A stretch of DNA of 64,000 nt from Proteobacteria bacterium SG_bin6 (GCA_002083435.1 LWDJ01000005.1:62001-126000), one strand, 5' to 3'. Shown: positions 51,691 to 60,890, counted from the stretch's first letter. Notes: a model not told the origin generated them from the sequence alone. Translations and numbers: made by a program.

Positions 51691-51858
51691 TTGAACGCCG
51701 ATCAGCACGGATCGAATCAGCCGCCAATGCCGCCGCGCAAGCCCAAGGCGCGCGGCGATCATAGGGACGTGGGCGATTCGCTGCGCGCGGCCTATCAGGA
51801 AGCCGTGAACGAGCCCGTGCCGCCCGAAATGCTCGATCTGCTCGGCAAGCTCGACTAA
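51691..51858 (+). CDS. nepR: Anti-sigma factor NepR
   Basis: A 55-residue protein starting with TTG (51691), GAGG nearby; ATG 51727 would give 43 residues. The conserved helices VGDSLRAAYQEAVNEPVPPE and MLDLLGKLD are the NepR signature that clamps EcfG and PhyR. Divergent from phyR; 9 bp before the PhyP-like gene. An EcfG-type promoter lies upstream. Confidence 0.92.
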   Translation: MNADQHGSNQPPMPPRKPKARGDHRDVGDSLRAAYQEAVNEPVPPEMLDLLGKLD

Positions 51859-51867
51859 GGCCGGGTC

Positions 51868-53445
51868 ATGCCCGCGGAGACCGAGCCGCAGCATTCCGGG
51901 CGGTGGCGCTTCGCATCGCTGCCAACCGGCGCCAAGCTGTTCCTGATCCTCACCGTGGCGCTGATGCCGCTCGCGCTGATCGCGCTGCTGGCGGCGATGC
52001 AGAGCAACCGCATCGCCGATGCCGAGACCCGCGCCCGACTGCGCGTGGCGGCGAGTGAAAGCGCGCGCGCGCTCGGCATCGAGCTGGTCGGCGACATGAC
52101 CGCGATCCGCGTCGCGCTCAACGCGCTCGACCAAGACCCCGAGGACGCGCCGAGCTGCGCGCGGGTGCAGGGTGTATTCGCCGATCAACTGGCGAGCGGG
52201 GCGCGCTTCGCGATCGTCGGTGGCAACGGCCAGCCGCTGTGCAGTTCGATGCGGCGCCCCGACCTGCGCATCGTCTATCCGCCAAGCGACGGGCCGATCA
52301 GCGCCGCGATTGATCCCGCGCGCGGACTGGCGCTTGGCCTCACGTCCCCATCCGGACGGCTGCACGCGGTCGCCCAGTTCGGCGGGGACGCGCTCGCCCA
52401 GATCGCCCGGCCAAGCGGTTTCCTGCCCGCCTATTCCTCGCTGCTCACGCGCGGCAATGATCGCCTGCCGCTAGAGGGCTTGGCGGGTCTTGGCCCGCTC
52501 GATCGCACCGAATCGCTCAGCGTGCCGGTCGGCGTGGATAATCTCAGTTTCGAGATGACGGTGCGCAGCGCGCCGATCACCTCGCCGTTGATCGTCGCGA
52601 TGCTGTTGCCCGTGCTGATGTGGGTGGCGGCCGCGGTGATCGGCTGGTTCGTGGTCGATGCGCTGCTCATCCGCCCATTGCGCACGCTCCGCCGCGAGGT
52701 CGCCGCCTATCGCCCCGGCGAGGTGATCACGCCCCCCGCCAACGCCGCCGCTCAGGAAATCCGCGAGCTGGGCGACACTTTCCGCGCGATCAGCCAGACG
52801 GTGGTGGCGCACGAGGCCGGGCTCGCCGAGGGGCTGGTGCGCCAGACCAAGCTGACGCGCGAAGTCCACCACCGGGTGAAGAACAACCTTCAGGTGATCT
52901 CCAGCCTGATCAACCTGCACGCGCGCGGCGCGCATAGCGGCGAGGCGCGCGGCGCCTATGCCTCGATCCAGCGGCGGGTGGATGCGCTGTCGGTCGTCCA
53001 CCGCAACCACTTCGCCGAGCTGGAGGAAACGCGCGGGCTGCAGTTGCGGACGATGGTCAGCGATCTCGCCTCGAACATCCGTGCGACCGCGCCCGAGGAC
53101 ACGCACCTCACGATCACGCTCGACATCGACGGCTATCTCGCCAATCAGGACATGGCGATCGCGATCGCGTTCCTGCTCACCGAATTGATCGAGCTGGCGA
53201 TGATGGTGCAGACCGACGCGGCGCTCCGCGTGTCGTTGCGCCCAGCCCCCGATAGCGCCGAGGGACGCGCGCTGTTGCGTGTCAGCAGCCCGGTGCTGGT
53301 CGATGGCGACCGGCTGCGCGAGCTGCTTGCCGAACGCTATGGCCGGGTGATCGAGGGGTTGGCGCGGCAGCTGCGCTCCAAGCTCCATTACGAGCCCCTG
53401 AGCGGCGCCTATGAAATCCTGGTGTCGGTGACCGGGCGCGACTGA
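51868..53445 (+). CDS. phyP: PhyP-like membrane histidine-kinase relative (HWE/HisKA_2) with degenerate ATPase
   Basis: A 525-residue protein: membrane helix (about 18-42), periplasmic sensor (about 43-230), second helix (about 235-260), HAMP-like linker, then a HisKA_2 box with the phospho-His in LTREVHHRVKNNLQVISSLI. The ATPase domain has lost its usual landmarks: the N-box position reads LLTELIELAMMVQTD without the Asn, and no DxGxG is found. This fits PhyP, known in Sphingomonas sp. Fr1 as a negative regulator acting on PhyR, probably a phosphatase. Coupled to nepR (9-bp gap). Confidence 0.85.
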   Translation: MPAETEPQHSGRWRFASLPTGAKLFLILTVALMPLALIALLAAMQSNRIADAETRARLRVAASESARALGIELVGDMTAIRVALNALDQDPEDAPSCARVQGVFADQLASGARFAIVGGNGQPLCSSMRRPDLRIVYPPSDGPISAAIDPARGLALGLTSPSGRLHAVAQFGGDALAQIARPSGFLPAYSSLLTRGNDRLPLEGLAGLGPLDRTESLSVPVGVDNLSFEMTVRSAPITSPLIVAMLLPVLMWVAAAVIGWFVVDALLIRPLRTLRREVAAYRPGEVITPPANAAAQEIRELGDTFRAISQTVVAHEAGLAEGLVRQTKLTREVHHRVKNNLQVISSLINLHARGAHSGEARGAYASIQRRVDALSVVHRNHFAELEETRGLQLRTMVSDLASNIRATAPEDTHLTITLDIDGYLANQDMAIAIAFLLTELIELAMMVQTDAALRVSLRPAPDSAEGRALLRVSSPVLVDGDRLRELLAERYGRVIEGLARQLRSKLHYEPLSGAYEILVSVTGRD

Positions 53446-53454
53446 CCAAAGAAA

Positions 53455-53478
53455 ATCGCCGGGCGGCGGGAATTTTTT
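53455..53478 (+). terminator. Weak intrinsic terminator after phyP
   Basis: A short GC stem (CGCC/GGCG type, 53457-53468) is followed by GGAATTTTTT, 10 bp after the phyP stop. The stem is small, so termination may be partial. Confidence 0.4.
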
Positions 53479-53490
53479 GGCGGGAGGCTG

Positions 53491-53515
53491 GGAACCACCA
53501 TCCCGCCCGCCCGTT
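53491..53515 (+). promoter_or_regulatory. Perfect EcfG-type promoter upstream of the entericidin gene
   Basis: GGAAC (53491-53495), exactly 16 bp, CGTT (53512-53515): an exact match to the EcfG consensus. The next gene on this strand is the entericidin-like lipoprotein at 53727, giving a leader of about 200 nt. Confidence 0.72.
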
Positions 53516-53568
53516 ATCAGCCTCGGATAGTGAATTTTTGCCCCCCCGCTCTCGCTATCCACCAAATG

Positions 53569-53613
53569 GGCCCGGATGCGCTTACCCCCTCCCCCCGGTT
53601 GCGCATCCGGGCC
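53569..53613 (+). other. Long hairpin in the entericidin leader
   Basis: GGCCCGGATGCGC (53569-53581) and GCGCATCCGGGCC (53601-53613) form a perfect 13-bp stem around a 19-base C/T-rich loop. It lies between the EcfG-type promoter and the lipoprotein gene, so it would be in the leader RNA. A short T-rich stretch (TTATT) follows. Could be an attenuator, stability element or repeat. Confidence 0.65.
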
Positions 53614-53726
53614 TTATTGCGTCCGCGTCTCGTCTGTCTGCCGCGGATGGCCAGCGCGCCTCGCTGGGAACGCTTTGCTCCCGCCCGGCATTGTCAATGC
53701 GGAACATGCGGCAAAGGAGAAGCATC

Positions 53727-53861
53727 ATGCGTAAATTCATCGGCGGCATCCTGCTGGCCAGCGGCCTGTTGCTCGGCGCGTGCAACACGGTGGAAGGCGT
53801 CGGCAAGGACGTGAAATCGGCGGGCGACACCGTCGCCAAGACGGCGGATGGCGCGAAGTGA
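53727..53861 (+). CDS. Entericidin-family small lipoprotein
   Basis: A 44-residue lipoprotein: MRKFIGGILLASGLLLGACN with lipobox LLGAC (Cys19 lipidated), then TVEGVGKDVKSAGDTVAKTA, the EcnA/EcnB pattern. AAAGGAG lies 8 bp before ATG. These membrane lipoproteins are often stress-induced; the EcfG-type promoter 211 bp upstream supports that. No antidote-type partner gene is adjacent. Confidence 0.9.
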   Translation: MRKFIGGILLASGLLLGACNTVEGVGKDVKSAGDTVAKTADGAK

Positions 53862-54269
53862 AACGGTAACCCCTTTCGGTGCTCACGGTCACGGCTTTCC
53901 CAGTACCCGCCGGGAGCCAGACTTGACACTTTGCCAGCCGGGTGGGCGGCTGGGCGGTTAGGCCGCCCCGCCGCCCACACCGGGAATAGCCTCCAAGCCC
54001 CCCCGTTTCCACCGCGTTGGCGCCCGAGAGGCGCCATCTCCCGCTCCATCCGTCATCCCCACGGATGCGGGCATCCATCATCAAGAACCTCTGTCAAAAC
54101 GGATGCTCGCGGTGGGGGGGAATGACGATGGCCACGGCCATGCCGCGTCCCGTTGCCGCGTCCACCGTGCCCCTGCGCGACTTAAATCCCGCTGAAGTCC
54201 TTCGGCCAACACCGCACCAGCTCCCGATTTGGCTTTGCCCGTCCGCGCCATGGGCGGTAATCAGGGCTC
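53862..54269. other. 408-bp gene-free interval rich in RNA-like structure
   Basis: No credible gene. From 53865 to 53925 the + strand holds short self-complementary pieces (GGCT-TT-CCC with GGGAGCC). At 53942-53978 a strong hairpin has arms GTGGGCGGC/GCCGCCCAC plus GGGCGG/CCGCCC separated by one mismatch and a 5-base loop. At about 54048-54120 there is a diffuse inverted repeat typical of dispersed elements (CATCCCCACGGATG, CGGATGC...). Small RNA, riboswitch or repeats cannot be told apart here. Confidence 0.5.
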
Positions 54270-55595
54270 ATGCGCCGCCATATCCTCATCGCCTCCTCGA
54301 TCATCCTCCTGCTGCTGGCTGGCTTCGGCTATTGGTTCACCAGACCGGATCGAGCGCGGCTGTCGGTCGCCGACGTCTCGGGCGCGCGGCCGCAGATCAC
54401 GACGCCGCGCCCCGAAACCTGGCCGACAATCGGCGTCGCGCAAGCTGTCGGCTGGGCCAACGGCGCCGCCCCCACCCCTGCCCCGGGGTTGAAGGTCCAG
54501 GCCTTCGCGCGCGGCCTCACCCATCCGCGCTGGCTGCTGCCGCTCGCCAATGGCGATGTGCTCGTCGCCGAAAGCAACTCGCCGCCGCGCAACGTGGGCG
54601 GGGTGACCGGGCTGGTGATGGGTTATCTGTTCAAGCGCGCCGGCGCCGCCGTCCCCTCGCCCAACCGCATCACCCTGTTGCGCGACGCGAATGGCGACGG
54701 CATAGCCGAGACGCGCACCGTGCTGATCGCGGGGCTCAACTCGCCCCAGGGCATGGCGCTGGTGGGCAATACGCTTTACATCGCCAACACCGATGCGCTG
54801 GTGCGGGTGCCGTTCACGCCGGGCCAGACGCGGATCACCGCGACGCCCGAGGTGGTGGTGCGCTATCCCGGCGGCGGCAATCACTGGGCGCGGACCGTGC
54901 TGGCGGACCCCAGGGCGGGCACGCTCTATGTCGCGGTCGGTTCGTCGAGCAACATCGCCGAGAACGGGCTCGATGCCGAGCGTAACCGCGCCTGCCTGCT
55001 GGAGGTCGATCCTCGCGCCAAGACTTTCCGCGTCTATGCCGGCGGCCTGCGCAACCCGCAGGGGCTGGCGTTCGAACCGCGCAGCGGGCGGCTGTGGGTG
55101 ACGGTGAACGAGCGCGACATGCTCGGCTCCGATCTCGCGCCCGATTATATGAGCGCGGTCGAACTCGGCGATTTCTTCGGCTGGCCCTATACCTATTGGG
55201 GCGGCTATGTAGACAAGCGCGTCCAGCCTCAGCGGCCCGATCTGCAGCAATATAGCAAGCGTCCCGATTATGCGCTGGGGCCGCATACCGCCTCGCTCGG
55301 ACTCGCCTTCACCCAGGGGGCGAAGCTCGGCGCGCGCTTCGCGAACGGCGCGCTGATCGGCCAGCACGGCTCGTGGAACCGGCAGCCGGTGTCCGGCTAC
55401 AAGGTCGTGTACGTGCCGTTCGGCCCGAACGGCTTTCCGCAGGCCGGGGCGCGGCCCGTCGATGTGCTGACCGGCTTCCTCGACGCCCAGGGCCGTGCGC
55501 AGGGGCGCCCCGTGGGGGTAAGCATCGACCGCGCCGGCGCCCTGCTGGTGGCGGACGATGTCGGCGACACCATCTGGCGCGTGGCCGCGCGCTGA
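54270..55595 (+). CDS. Sorbosone-dehydrogenase-like (PQQ-type) beta-propeller protein
   Basis: A 441-residue protein with an N-terminal membrane anchor (MRRHILIASSIILLLLAGFG) and a six-bladed propeller of the glucose/sorbosone dehydrogenase family: THPRWLLPLANGDVLVAESN, NSPQGMALVGNTLYIANTDA, GGLRNPQGLAFEPRSGRLWV, GDFFGWPYTYWGGYVDKR, IGQHGSWNRQPVSGYKVV. It probably oxidises a sugar or polyol in the periplasm with PQQ. No PQQ genes are in the window. Stands alone. Confidence 0.88.
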   Translation: MRRHILIASSIILLLLAGFGYWFTRPDRARLSVADVSGARPQITTPRPETWPTIGVAQAVGWANGAAPTPAPGLKVQAFARGLTHPRWLLPLANGDVLVAESNSPPRNVGGVTGLVMGYLFKRAGAAVPSPNRITLLRDANGDGIAETRTVLIAGLNSPQGMALVGNTLYIANTDALVRVPFTPGQTRITATPEVVVRYPGGGNHWARTVLADPRAGTLYVAVGSSSNIAENGLDAERNRACLLEVDPRAKTFRVYAGGLRNPQGLAFEPRSGRLWVTVNERDMLGSDLAPDYMSAVELGDFFGWPYTYWGGYVDKRVQPQRPDLQQYSKRPDYALGPHTASLGLAFTQGAKLGARFANGALIGQHGSWNRQPVSGYKVVYVPFGPNGFPQAGARPVDVLTGFLDAQGRAQGRPVGVSIDRAGALLVADDVGDTIWRVAAR

Positions 55596-55701
55596 CCCGT
55601 CGCGCGCCGTGCCCGGCGTGGATCATGCCGTATCTTCACGTAATATCGCGTGGCCCATAATGAGTATATTAAAAGGCCGCGACGTTTGTTACAGGAATGT
55701 T

Positions 55702-56190
55702 ATGACCTGTCTGGTGGCGACCAATGCCGAGCGTGCCGCGCAGAATTGGCGCGTGGTATCGTTCGCGCTCAGCAACCTGTTCCTCACGACGCACCGGGCC
55801 TATAGCGCCGGGGGCCTGCAGTTCAGCCCGGTCGAACTGCAAATCTGCCTCACCGTCGCGGTCGCCAATGTGCAGAAGCTGATGCGGGAGCGCGTCGTGC
55901 CGCTCGATCTGAGCGCGACCCAGGTGCTGCCGCGCGAGTGGGTGGTGCCGATCTCGCGCAACGCGATCGCCTCGGCCACCGGCCTGCCGCGCGAAACGGT
56001 GCGGCGCCATGTCGAAAAGCTGATCGAGCGCGGGCTGCTGATCGAAGACCCGCGCGGTGGCGTCACCCCGCCGCCAGGGATGATCGAGAAATTCGGGCTG
56101 GTCGGCACGCTCGAACCGATGCTCACCGAATTCGCGCGCACCGCCTCGCAACTGATCCGGCTGGGCGTGCTCGAGGTGAAGACGGACTAG
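55702..56190 (+). CDS. Winged-helix protein of unknown function
   Basis: A 162-residue protein. A helical N-terminal half (VVSFALSNLFLTTHRAYSAG, VELQICLTVAVANVQKLM) precedes a winged helix with VPISRNAIASATGLPRETVR and RHVEKLIERGLLIEDPRGGV. This is a DNA-binding pattern like GntR/MarR but I do not recognise a named family. ATG 55702 follows GGA; an in-frame ATG lies at 55660. Likely a transcription regulator. Confidence 0.75.
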   Translation: MTCLVATNAERAAQNWRVVSFALSNLFLTTHRAYSAGGLQFSPVELQICLTVAVANVQKLMRERVVPLDLSATQVLPREWVVPISRNAIASATGLPRETVRRHVEKLIERGLLIEDPRGGVTPPPGMIEKFGLVGTLEPMLTEFARTASQLIRLGVLEVKTD

Positions 56191-56199
56191 CGCGGTCGC

Positions 56200-56622
56200 T
56201 CAGTCGGTCGCGAAGATCATCGCATCATCGGCGAACGCCTTGAATTCCAGTGCGTTGCCGCTCGGATCGCGGAAGAACATCGTCGCCTGCTCGCCCGGCT
56301 GCCCCTGGAAGCGGATATGCGGCGCGATGCCGAACGGCACCCCCGCCGCCTTCACCCGCTCGGCGAGCGCGTGCCATTCCGCCATCGTCAGCACCACGCC
56401 GAAATGCGGCACCGGCACGTCATGCCCGTCCACCGGGTTGTGATGCTCAGTCGCCCGCGCCCCGGAGTCGAGATGCGCGACGATCTGGTGCCCGAACAGA
56501 TCGAAATCGACCCACTCCGCGGCGGATCGCCCCTCGCGGCAGCCGAGCACGCCCCCGTAAAAGGCGCGCGCGGCGGCGAGATCGTGGACCGGAAAGGCGA
56601 GGTGGAACGGGCGCAGGCTCAT
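56200..56622 (-). CDS. VOC-family (glyoxalase-like) protein
   Basis: A 140-residue vicinal-oxygen-chelate protein with paired beta-alpha-beta-beta-beta modules: FHLAFPVHDLAAARAFYGGV (first metal His) and VPHFGVVLTMAEWHALAERV, ending FFRDPSGNALEFKAF (metal Glu). The metal-ligand set H, H, E is visible. It could be a dioxygenase, isomerase or resistance protein; substrate unknown. Convergent with the winged-helix gene. Confidence 0.88.
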   Translation of the reverse strand: MSLRPFHLAFPVHDLAAARAFYGGVLGCREGRSAAEWVDFDLFGHQIVAHLDSGARATEHHNPVDGHDVPVPHFGVVLTMAEWHALAERVKAAGVPFGIAPHIRFQGQPGEQATMFFRDPSGNALEFKAFADDAMIFATD

Positions 56623-56718
56623 GGCGCTTGCCTAGCATCCCCGGCCCCGCCGGGAAAAGCCGCCGGGAATGGGGCGAGGCCGATTGGGGGCACTCTTTGC
56701 GAAGCACTTGTGTTGTCC

Positions 56719-56822
56719 TCCCCTTCCCCGGCAAAGGCCGGGGTCCAGCGGAGCAACGCTTGATGTGTCGCGCTTTCCTGGCCGCAGCCCGCGCCTGGGC
56801 CCCGGCCTTCGCCGGCGAAGGT
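56719..56822. repeat. Palindromic repeat family A (inverted pair)
   Basis: CCCCTTCCCCGGCAAAGGCC starts near 56720 and the inverse CCCCGGCCTTCGCCGGCGAA lies near 56800. Same family as 18897 and 32607. It fills the 276-bp gap between the VOC and PfpI genes, where no gene is seen. Confidence 0.82.
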
Positions 56823-56898
56823 GGGAACAGAACGCGGCGACGGTGCGATCAGCAGGAAGCGTTTCATATGGAGTGCACCCGGCCTAAGCCGGGCCGCT

Positions 56899-57447
56899 CT
56901 AGGCCCCCTGCCCGCCCCGCAGCCGGTCGAGCACCGCCTCGCTGAACGCCGGAATGTCGTCGGGCATCCGGCTGGTGATGAACTGGCCGTCGATCACGAC
57001 CTCCTCGTCGACCACCTCGGCGCCGGCATTGGCGAGATCGGTGCGCAGCGAGGGCCAGCTCGTCATCCGCTTGCCGTCGACCAGCCCGGCTTCGATCAGC
57101 AGCCAGGGCGCGTGGCAGATGGCCGCGATCGGCTTGCCCGCGCTGGCGAAAGCCTGGACGAGCGCCACCGCCTCGGGCCGCATCCGCAGCGTGTCGGGGT
57201 TGGCGACCCCGCCGGGGAGCAGCAGCAGATCATAATCCTGCGCGTCGACCTGCTCGATCGTCGCATCGGGGGTGATCGTCTGGCCCGGCGTGTCGTGCTG
57301 CATCCCCTGGATCGGCTCGGTGCCGGGCGAAGCGAGCCTCACGGTCACGCCCGCGTCCATCAGTGCCTCGCGCGGGCGGAACAGTTCGGATTGCTCGAAC
57401 CCGTCGGTCGCCATGATCAGCACGCGCGCCTGGGTGATATCGGCCAT
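56899..57447 (-). CDS. DJ-1/PfpI-family protein (deglycase/protease type)
   Basis: A 182-residue DJ-1/PfpI domain: VLIMATDGFEQSELFRPREA, LLLLPGGVANPDTLRM, the nucleophile Cys in PIAAICHAPWLLIEAG and SWPSLRTDLANAGAEVVDEE. It is the intracellular protease/deglycase type induced by stress. AGGAGA lies upstream of ATG 57447. Divergent from topoisomerase IB. Confidence 0.92.
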   Translation of the reverse strand: MADITQARVLIMATDGFEQSELFRPREALMDAGVTVRLASPGTEPIQGMQHDTPGQTITPDATIEQVDAQDYDLLLLPGGVANPDTLRMRPEAVALVQAFASAGKPIAAICHAPWLLIEAGLVDGKRMTSWPSLRTDLANAGAEVVDEEVVIDGQFITSRMPDDIPAFSEAVLDRLRGGQGA

Positions 57448-57507
57448 GTCGGTTTCTCCTGGTGATGCCCCCAAAACGACGCGGGCGCGGGCGCGTTCCG
57501 GAACCGC

Positions 57508-58663
<1,156 letters not shown>

Positions 58664-58921
58664 GATTCGCCATTTATGCTTCCTTTGCCAACGGGTGAGC
58701 CGTTTCGTTGGCTAACCTTTTGCGAAGGCTGGTCATCAACTTGCCGGCCGCTTCGTCCGAAGGCGCCTTCCGCTTCATCCGTCCGTCTCTTACTCGGGTC
58801 GGACTCTAGCTCTAACTGGAGAAAAATGCGGGGCTTGGACCACGATCCGGTGACGCTCAGCGGCGCCGTGAGGATCATCCCGCGCCCCGCGCATGATTAG
58901 AAGCGCCAGGGCGGGCGCCAG
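58664..58921. other. Gene-free stretch after tRNA-Arg
   Basis: 258 bp with no credible ORF and no clear promoter. It is somewhat less GC-rich than its surroundings. A small ORF preceded by GGAG exists at 58826-58900 (MRGLDHDPVTLSGAVRIIPR then PAHD) but is too short to trust. With the remnant that follows, the 590-bp region looks like decayed sequence beside a tRNA. Confidence 0.5.
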
Positions 58922-59259
58922 ATCCCGGAAGGCCCCGCCTTTCTCGAAGGGCCGCGCGGGGACTTGTTTCTCGGCTTTTCGGGCAGTGCCTGCTGGTCGG
59001 ATGGCGAGGCGATCGGATTGCTGCGCGCGGCAAGCTGCGCGGGACAACTGCGCTTCGATCCAAGCGACGATCAAGCCCGCAAGGCCGGGCTGACGCGTCT
59101 CCGCGCCATTCCCCCGCCTTGGCTGGCTTTGTCCGCCGCTGGGGTGATTCGACTGGCGGCGACGCGGCGGTGCTCACCGCGACCAACATGTCGACTACCG
59201 GGCTCGGCGCTCCCCGAGGAGCGGCCGGGTGGCCGGAAGCCGCCCCCGCCCGTCGCTAA
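58922..59259 (+). pseudogene. Remnant resembling a GH43-type glycosidase, frameshifted
   Basis: The frame from 58922 encodes IPEGPAFLEGPRGDLFLGFS, GSACWSDGEAIGLL and RLRAIPP with no start codon of its own. EGP-x(4-8)-G-x-[IL]FL-x-[FY]S-x-SAC is the central motif of GH43 (beta-xylosidase/arabinanase-like) enzymes. Near 59107 a +1 shift continues as LAGFVRRWGDSTGGDAAVLT then a stop at 59257-59259. So it is a frameshifted internal fragment, not a working gene. It abuts the DUF417 gene. Confidence 0.5.
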
Positions 59260-59741
59260 AGTGCGACCGTTTGGGCAGTCCCGTACCGCGCCGCGCCTTC
59301 CCCGCGCAGCCGCGCGGCGGCGAAAGCCTCGCCCGCGCTCCACAGGGCAGCGCCGAGCAGCGTCAGATCCTTGATAATGAACCCGCCCAGCGCCGGATCG
59401 AGCTTTGGCGTGGTGAACAGGAAGCTGAGCGTCACCACCAGCGCGCCGGCGGTCGCGAGGCTGCCATAGCCCGACAGGCGCGGCAGCACATGGCGCAGCG
59501 CGATCAGCACCGCGAAGGCAATCTCGAGCACGCCGACCAAGTTGGAGGCGCCCTGCTGGCCCAGCGCCGGAATCGCCCAGAAGAATACCGGGCTGTGGGT
59601 GAGCAGCGGGGCGATGCCGGCGGCTTCCTCGGCGGTGAATTTGTAGAGGCCGAAGGCCAGGAAGAAGAACACCACGCTCCAGCGGGCGATCACGCCGCCC
59701 AGGCGGCCGAGGCGTTGTTCGATGCTTTGCGACAGGATCAT
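59256..59741 (-). CDS. DUF417 (YkgB/RclC-like) membrane protein
   Basis: A 161-residue protein with four membrane segments: RWSVVFFFLAFGLYKFTAEE, FFWAIPALG, LVGVLEIAFAVLIALR and GSLATAGALVVTLSFLFTTP. The KF(T/S)xxEA and FTTP motifs are those of DUF417; E. coli RclC of this family is linked to reactive-chlorine resistance. It is divergent from a MarR regulator, which likely represses it through the palindrome at 59755. Confidence 0.9.
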   Translation of the reverse strand: MILSQSIEQRLGRLGGVIARWSVVFFFLAFGLYKFTAEEAAGIAPLLTHSPVFFWAIPALGQQGASNLVGVLEIAFAVLIALRHVLPRLSGYGSLATAGALVVTLSFLFTTPKLDPALGGFIIKDLTLLGAALWSAGEAFAAARLRGEGAARYGTAQTVAL

Positions 59742-59754
59742 GGCACGTCTCCTT

Positions 59755-59773
59755 TATATGCGCGATGCATATA
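59755..59773. promoter_or_regulatory. Palindromic operator between DUF417 and MarR genes
   Basis: TATATGC, 5 bp, GCATATA: a perfect 7-bp inverted repeat 14 bp before the DUF417 start. A smaller dyad TGCG-CCA-CGCA lies at 59797-59807. In an 80-bp divergent gap next to a MarR gene these are good candidate sites for it. Confidence 0.55.
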
Positions 59774-59821
59774 TCTTGACCGCAAGTTGAAATCAATGCG
59801 CCACGCACATAAATTGGGACA

Positions 59822-60334
59822 ATGAACGATCTTCGCGATCTGAACGTCATCGCCGCGCTTGCGCTCGCGCTGGCTGACGCGGTGCAAGGCGCCGCCGAGC
59901 GGCCCGTGCCCGAGCGCGGACCGGCGGCGGCGGCGCTGATGATGATCGCCCACCTGCCCGGCATCAGCGTCGAGGAACTGCGCACCGGCGTCTCCCTCTC
60001 CCACCCCGGTGCGGTGCGGCTGATCGACCGCTTGCAGGCGCAAGGGCTGGTGCGGCGCGAGGCTAATCGCGAGGATGCGCGCCGTGTCGCGCTCTATTTG
60101 ACCGAGGCGGGCGCGAGCATGGCGGCGGACATCGCCGCCGGCCGCGCCGCCGCGATGCGCCGCGCGCTGGCCACGCTCGATCCGGCGGAAGCGGCGACGC
60201 TCGCCACCCTCGCCGACAAGATGCTGCGGGCGCTGGTGTCGAGCGATGCCGAGGCGCTGAAAATCTGCCGCCTGTGCGACGAGGGCGCGTGCCGCGACTG
60301 CCCGGTGGAAGAAAAACTCGCAGCCATGGGTTAA
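59822..60334 (+). CDS. MarR-family regulator with a C-terminal Cys cluster
   Basis: A 170-residue winged-helix regulator: SVEELRTGVSLSHPGAVRLI and DRLQAQGLVRREANREDARR form the MarR HTH and wing. The end, ICRLCDEGACRDCPVEEKLA, has four cysteines in C-x2-C-x4-C-x2-C spacing, a zinc- or redox-sensing arrangement. With a DUF417 (RclC-like) target this suggests sensing of oxidants or thiol stress. Divergent from DUF417. Confidence 0.88.
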   Translation: MNDLRDLNVIAALALALADAVQGAAERPVPERGPAAAALMMIAHLPGISVEELRTGVSLSHPGAVRLIDRLQAQGLVRREANREDARRVALYLTEAGASMAADIAAGRAAAMRRALATLDPAEAATLATLADKMLRALVSSDAEALKICRLCDEGACRDCPVEEKLAAMG

Positions 60335-60350
60335 CGGCGCCCCGCCTGGC

Positions 60351-60830
60351 TTAAAGCTGCTTCCAGAACACGATCTTGTCTTCGCCCGCCTGATAGAAGT
60401 CGCGGATGCGCGCTTCCTGCGCGAAGTCCTGGCCGGCGTAGAAGGCGCGGGTGCCGGCATAGTCATCGAGCGATGAAGTCTCGACGATCAGCACGCGATT
60501 GCCCTGCCCCTTCAGCCGTTCGATCAGCGCCGCGACGAGCGCCTTGCCGATGCCGCGATTCTGCCGGCGCGGATCGACGGCGATCGCGAGCAGGTTCACG
60601 GTGCCCTCGGTCATCCGCTCGGGTTCGGCATAGGCGAAGCCGCGCACCGCGTCGCCCTCGGCGATCACCAGCCAATGGTGGGGCGCCTGGCGCGCCAGAT
60701 AAGGCGCGGCCATGTCGGCCAGCATGTCGGACGGGAACAGGCCCGTCGCGTCGAGGATCGCGGCGATCGCCGGCAGGTCGGCATGATCGAGCGCGCGCAC
60801 GGTCAGGTTGCTCAAGAGTGTTTCCTTCAT
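60351..60830 (-). CDS. GNAT acetyltransferase
   Basis: A 159-residue N-acetyltransferase: LTVRALDHADLPAIAAILDA at the start, TVNLLAIAVDPRRQNRGIGK and ALVAALIERLKGQGN (acetyl-CoA pyrophosphate loop RRQNRGIGKAL), then VETSSLDDYAGTRAFYAGQD. Substrate unknown. Convergent with the MarR gene (16-bp gap). Confidence 0.88.
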   Translation of the reverse strand: MKETLLSNLTVRALDHADLPAIAAILDATGLFPSDMLADMAAPYLARQAPHHWLVIAEGDAVRGFAYAEPERMTEGTVNLLAIAVDPRRQNRGIGKALVAALIERLKGQGNRVLIVETSSLDDYAGTRAFYAGQDFAQEARIRDFYQAGEDKIVFWKQL

Positions 60831-60890
60831 CGAGTTGGAGCCGCCATAGCCGGATAGCCGGCAAAGTCAGCGCGGTCAGGCACGATGTTT

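Noticed and set aside
53582..54084. Antisense ORFs crossing the entericidin gene and the structured interval
   Set aside because: They lack ribosome sites and domains and run through hairpins; the lipoprotein gene on the + strand has lipobox and ribosome site.
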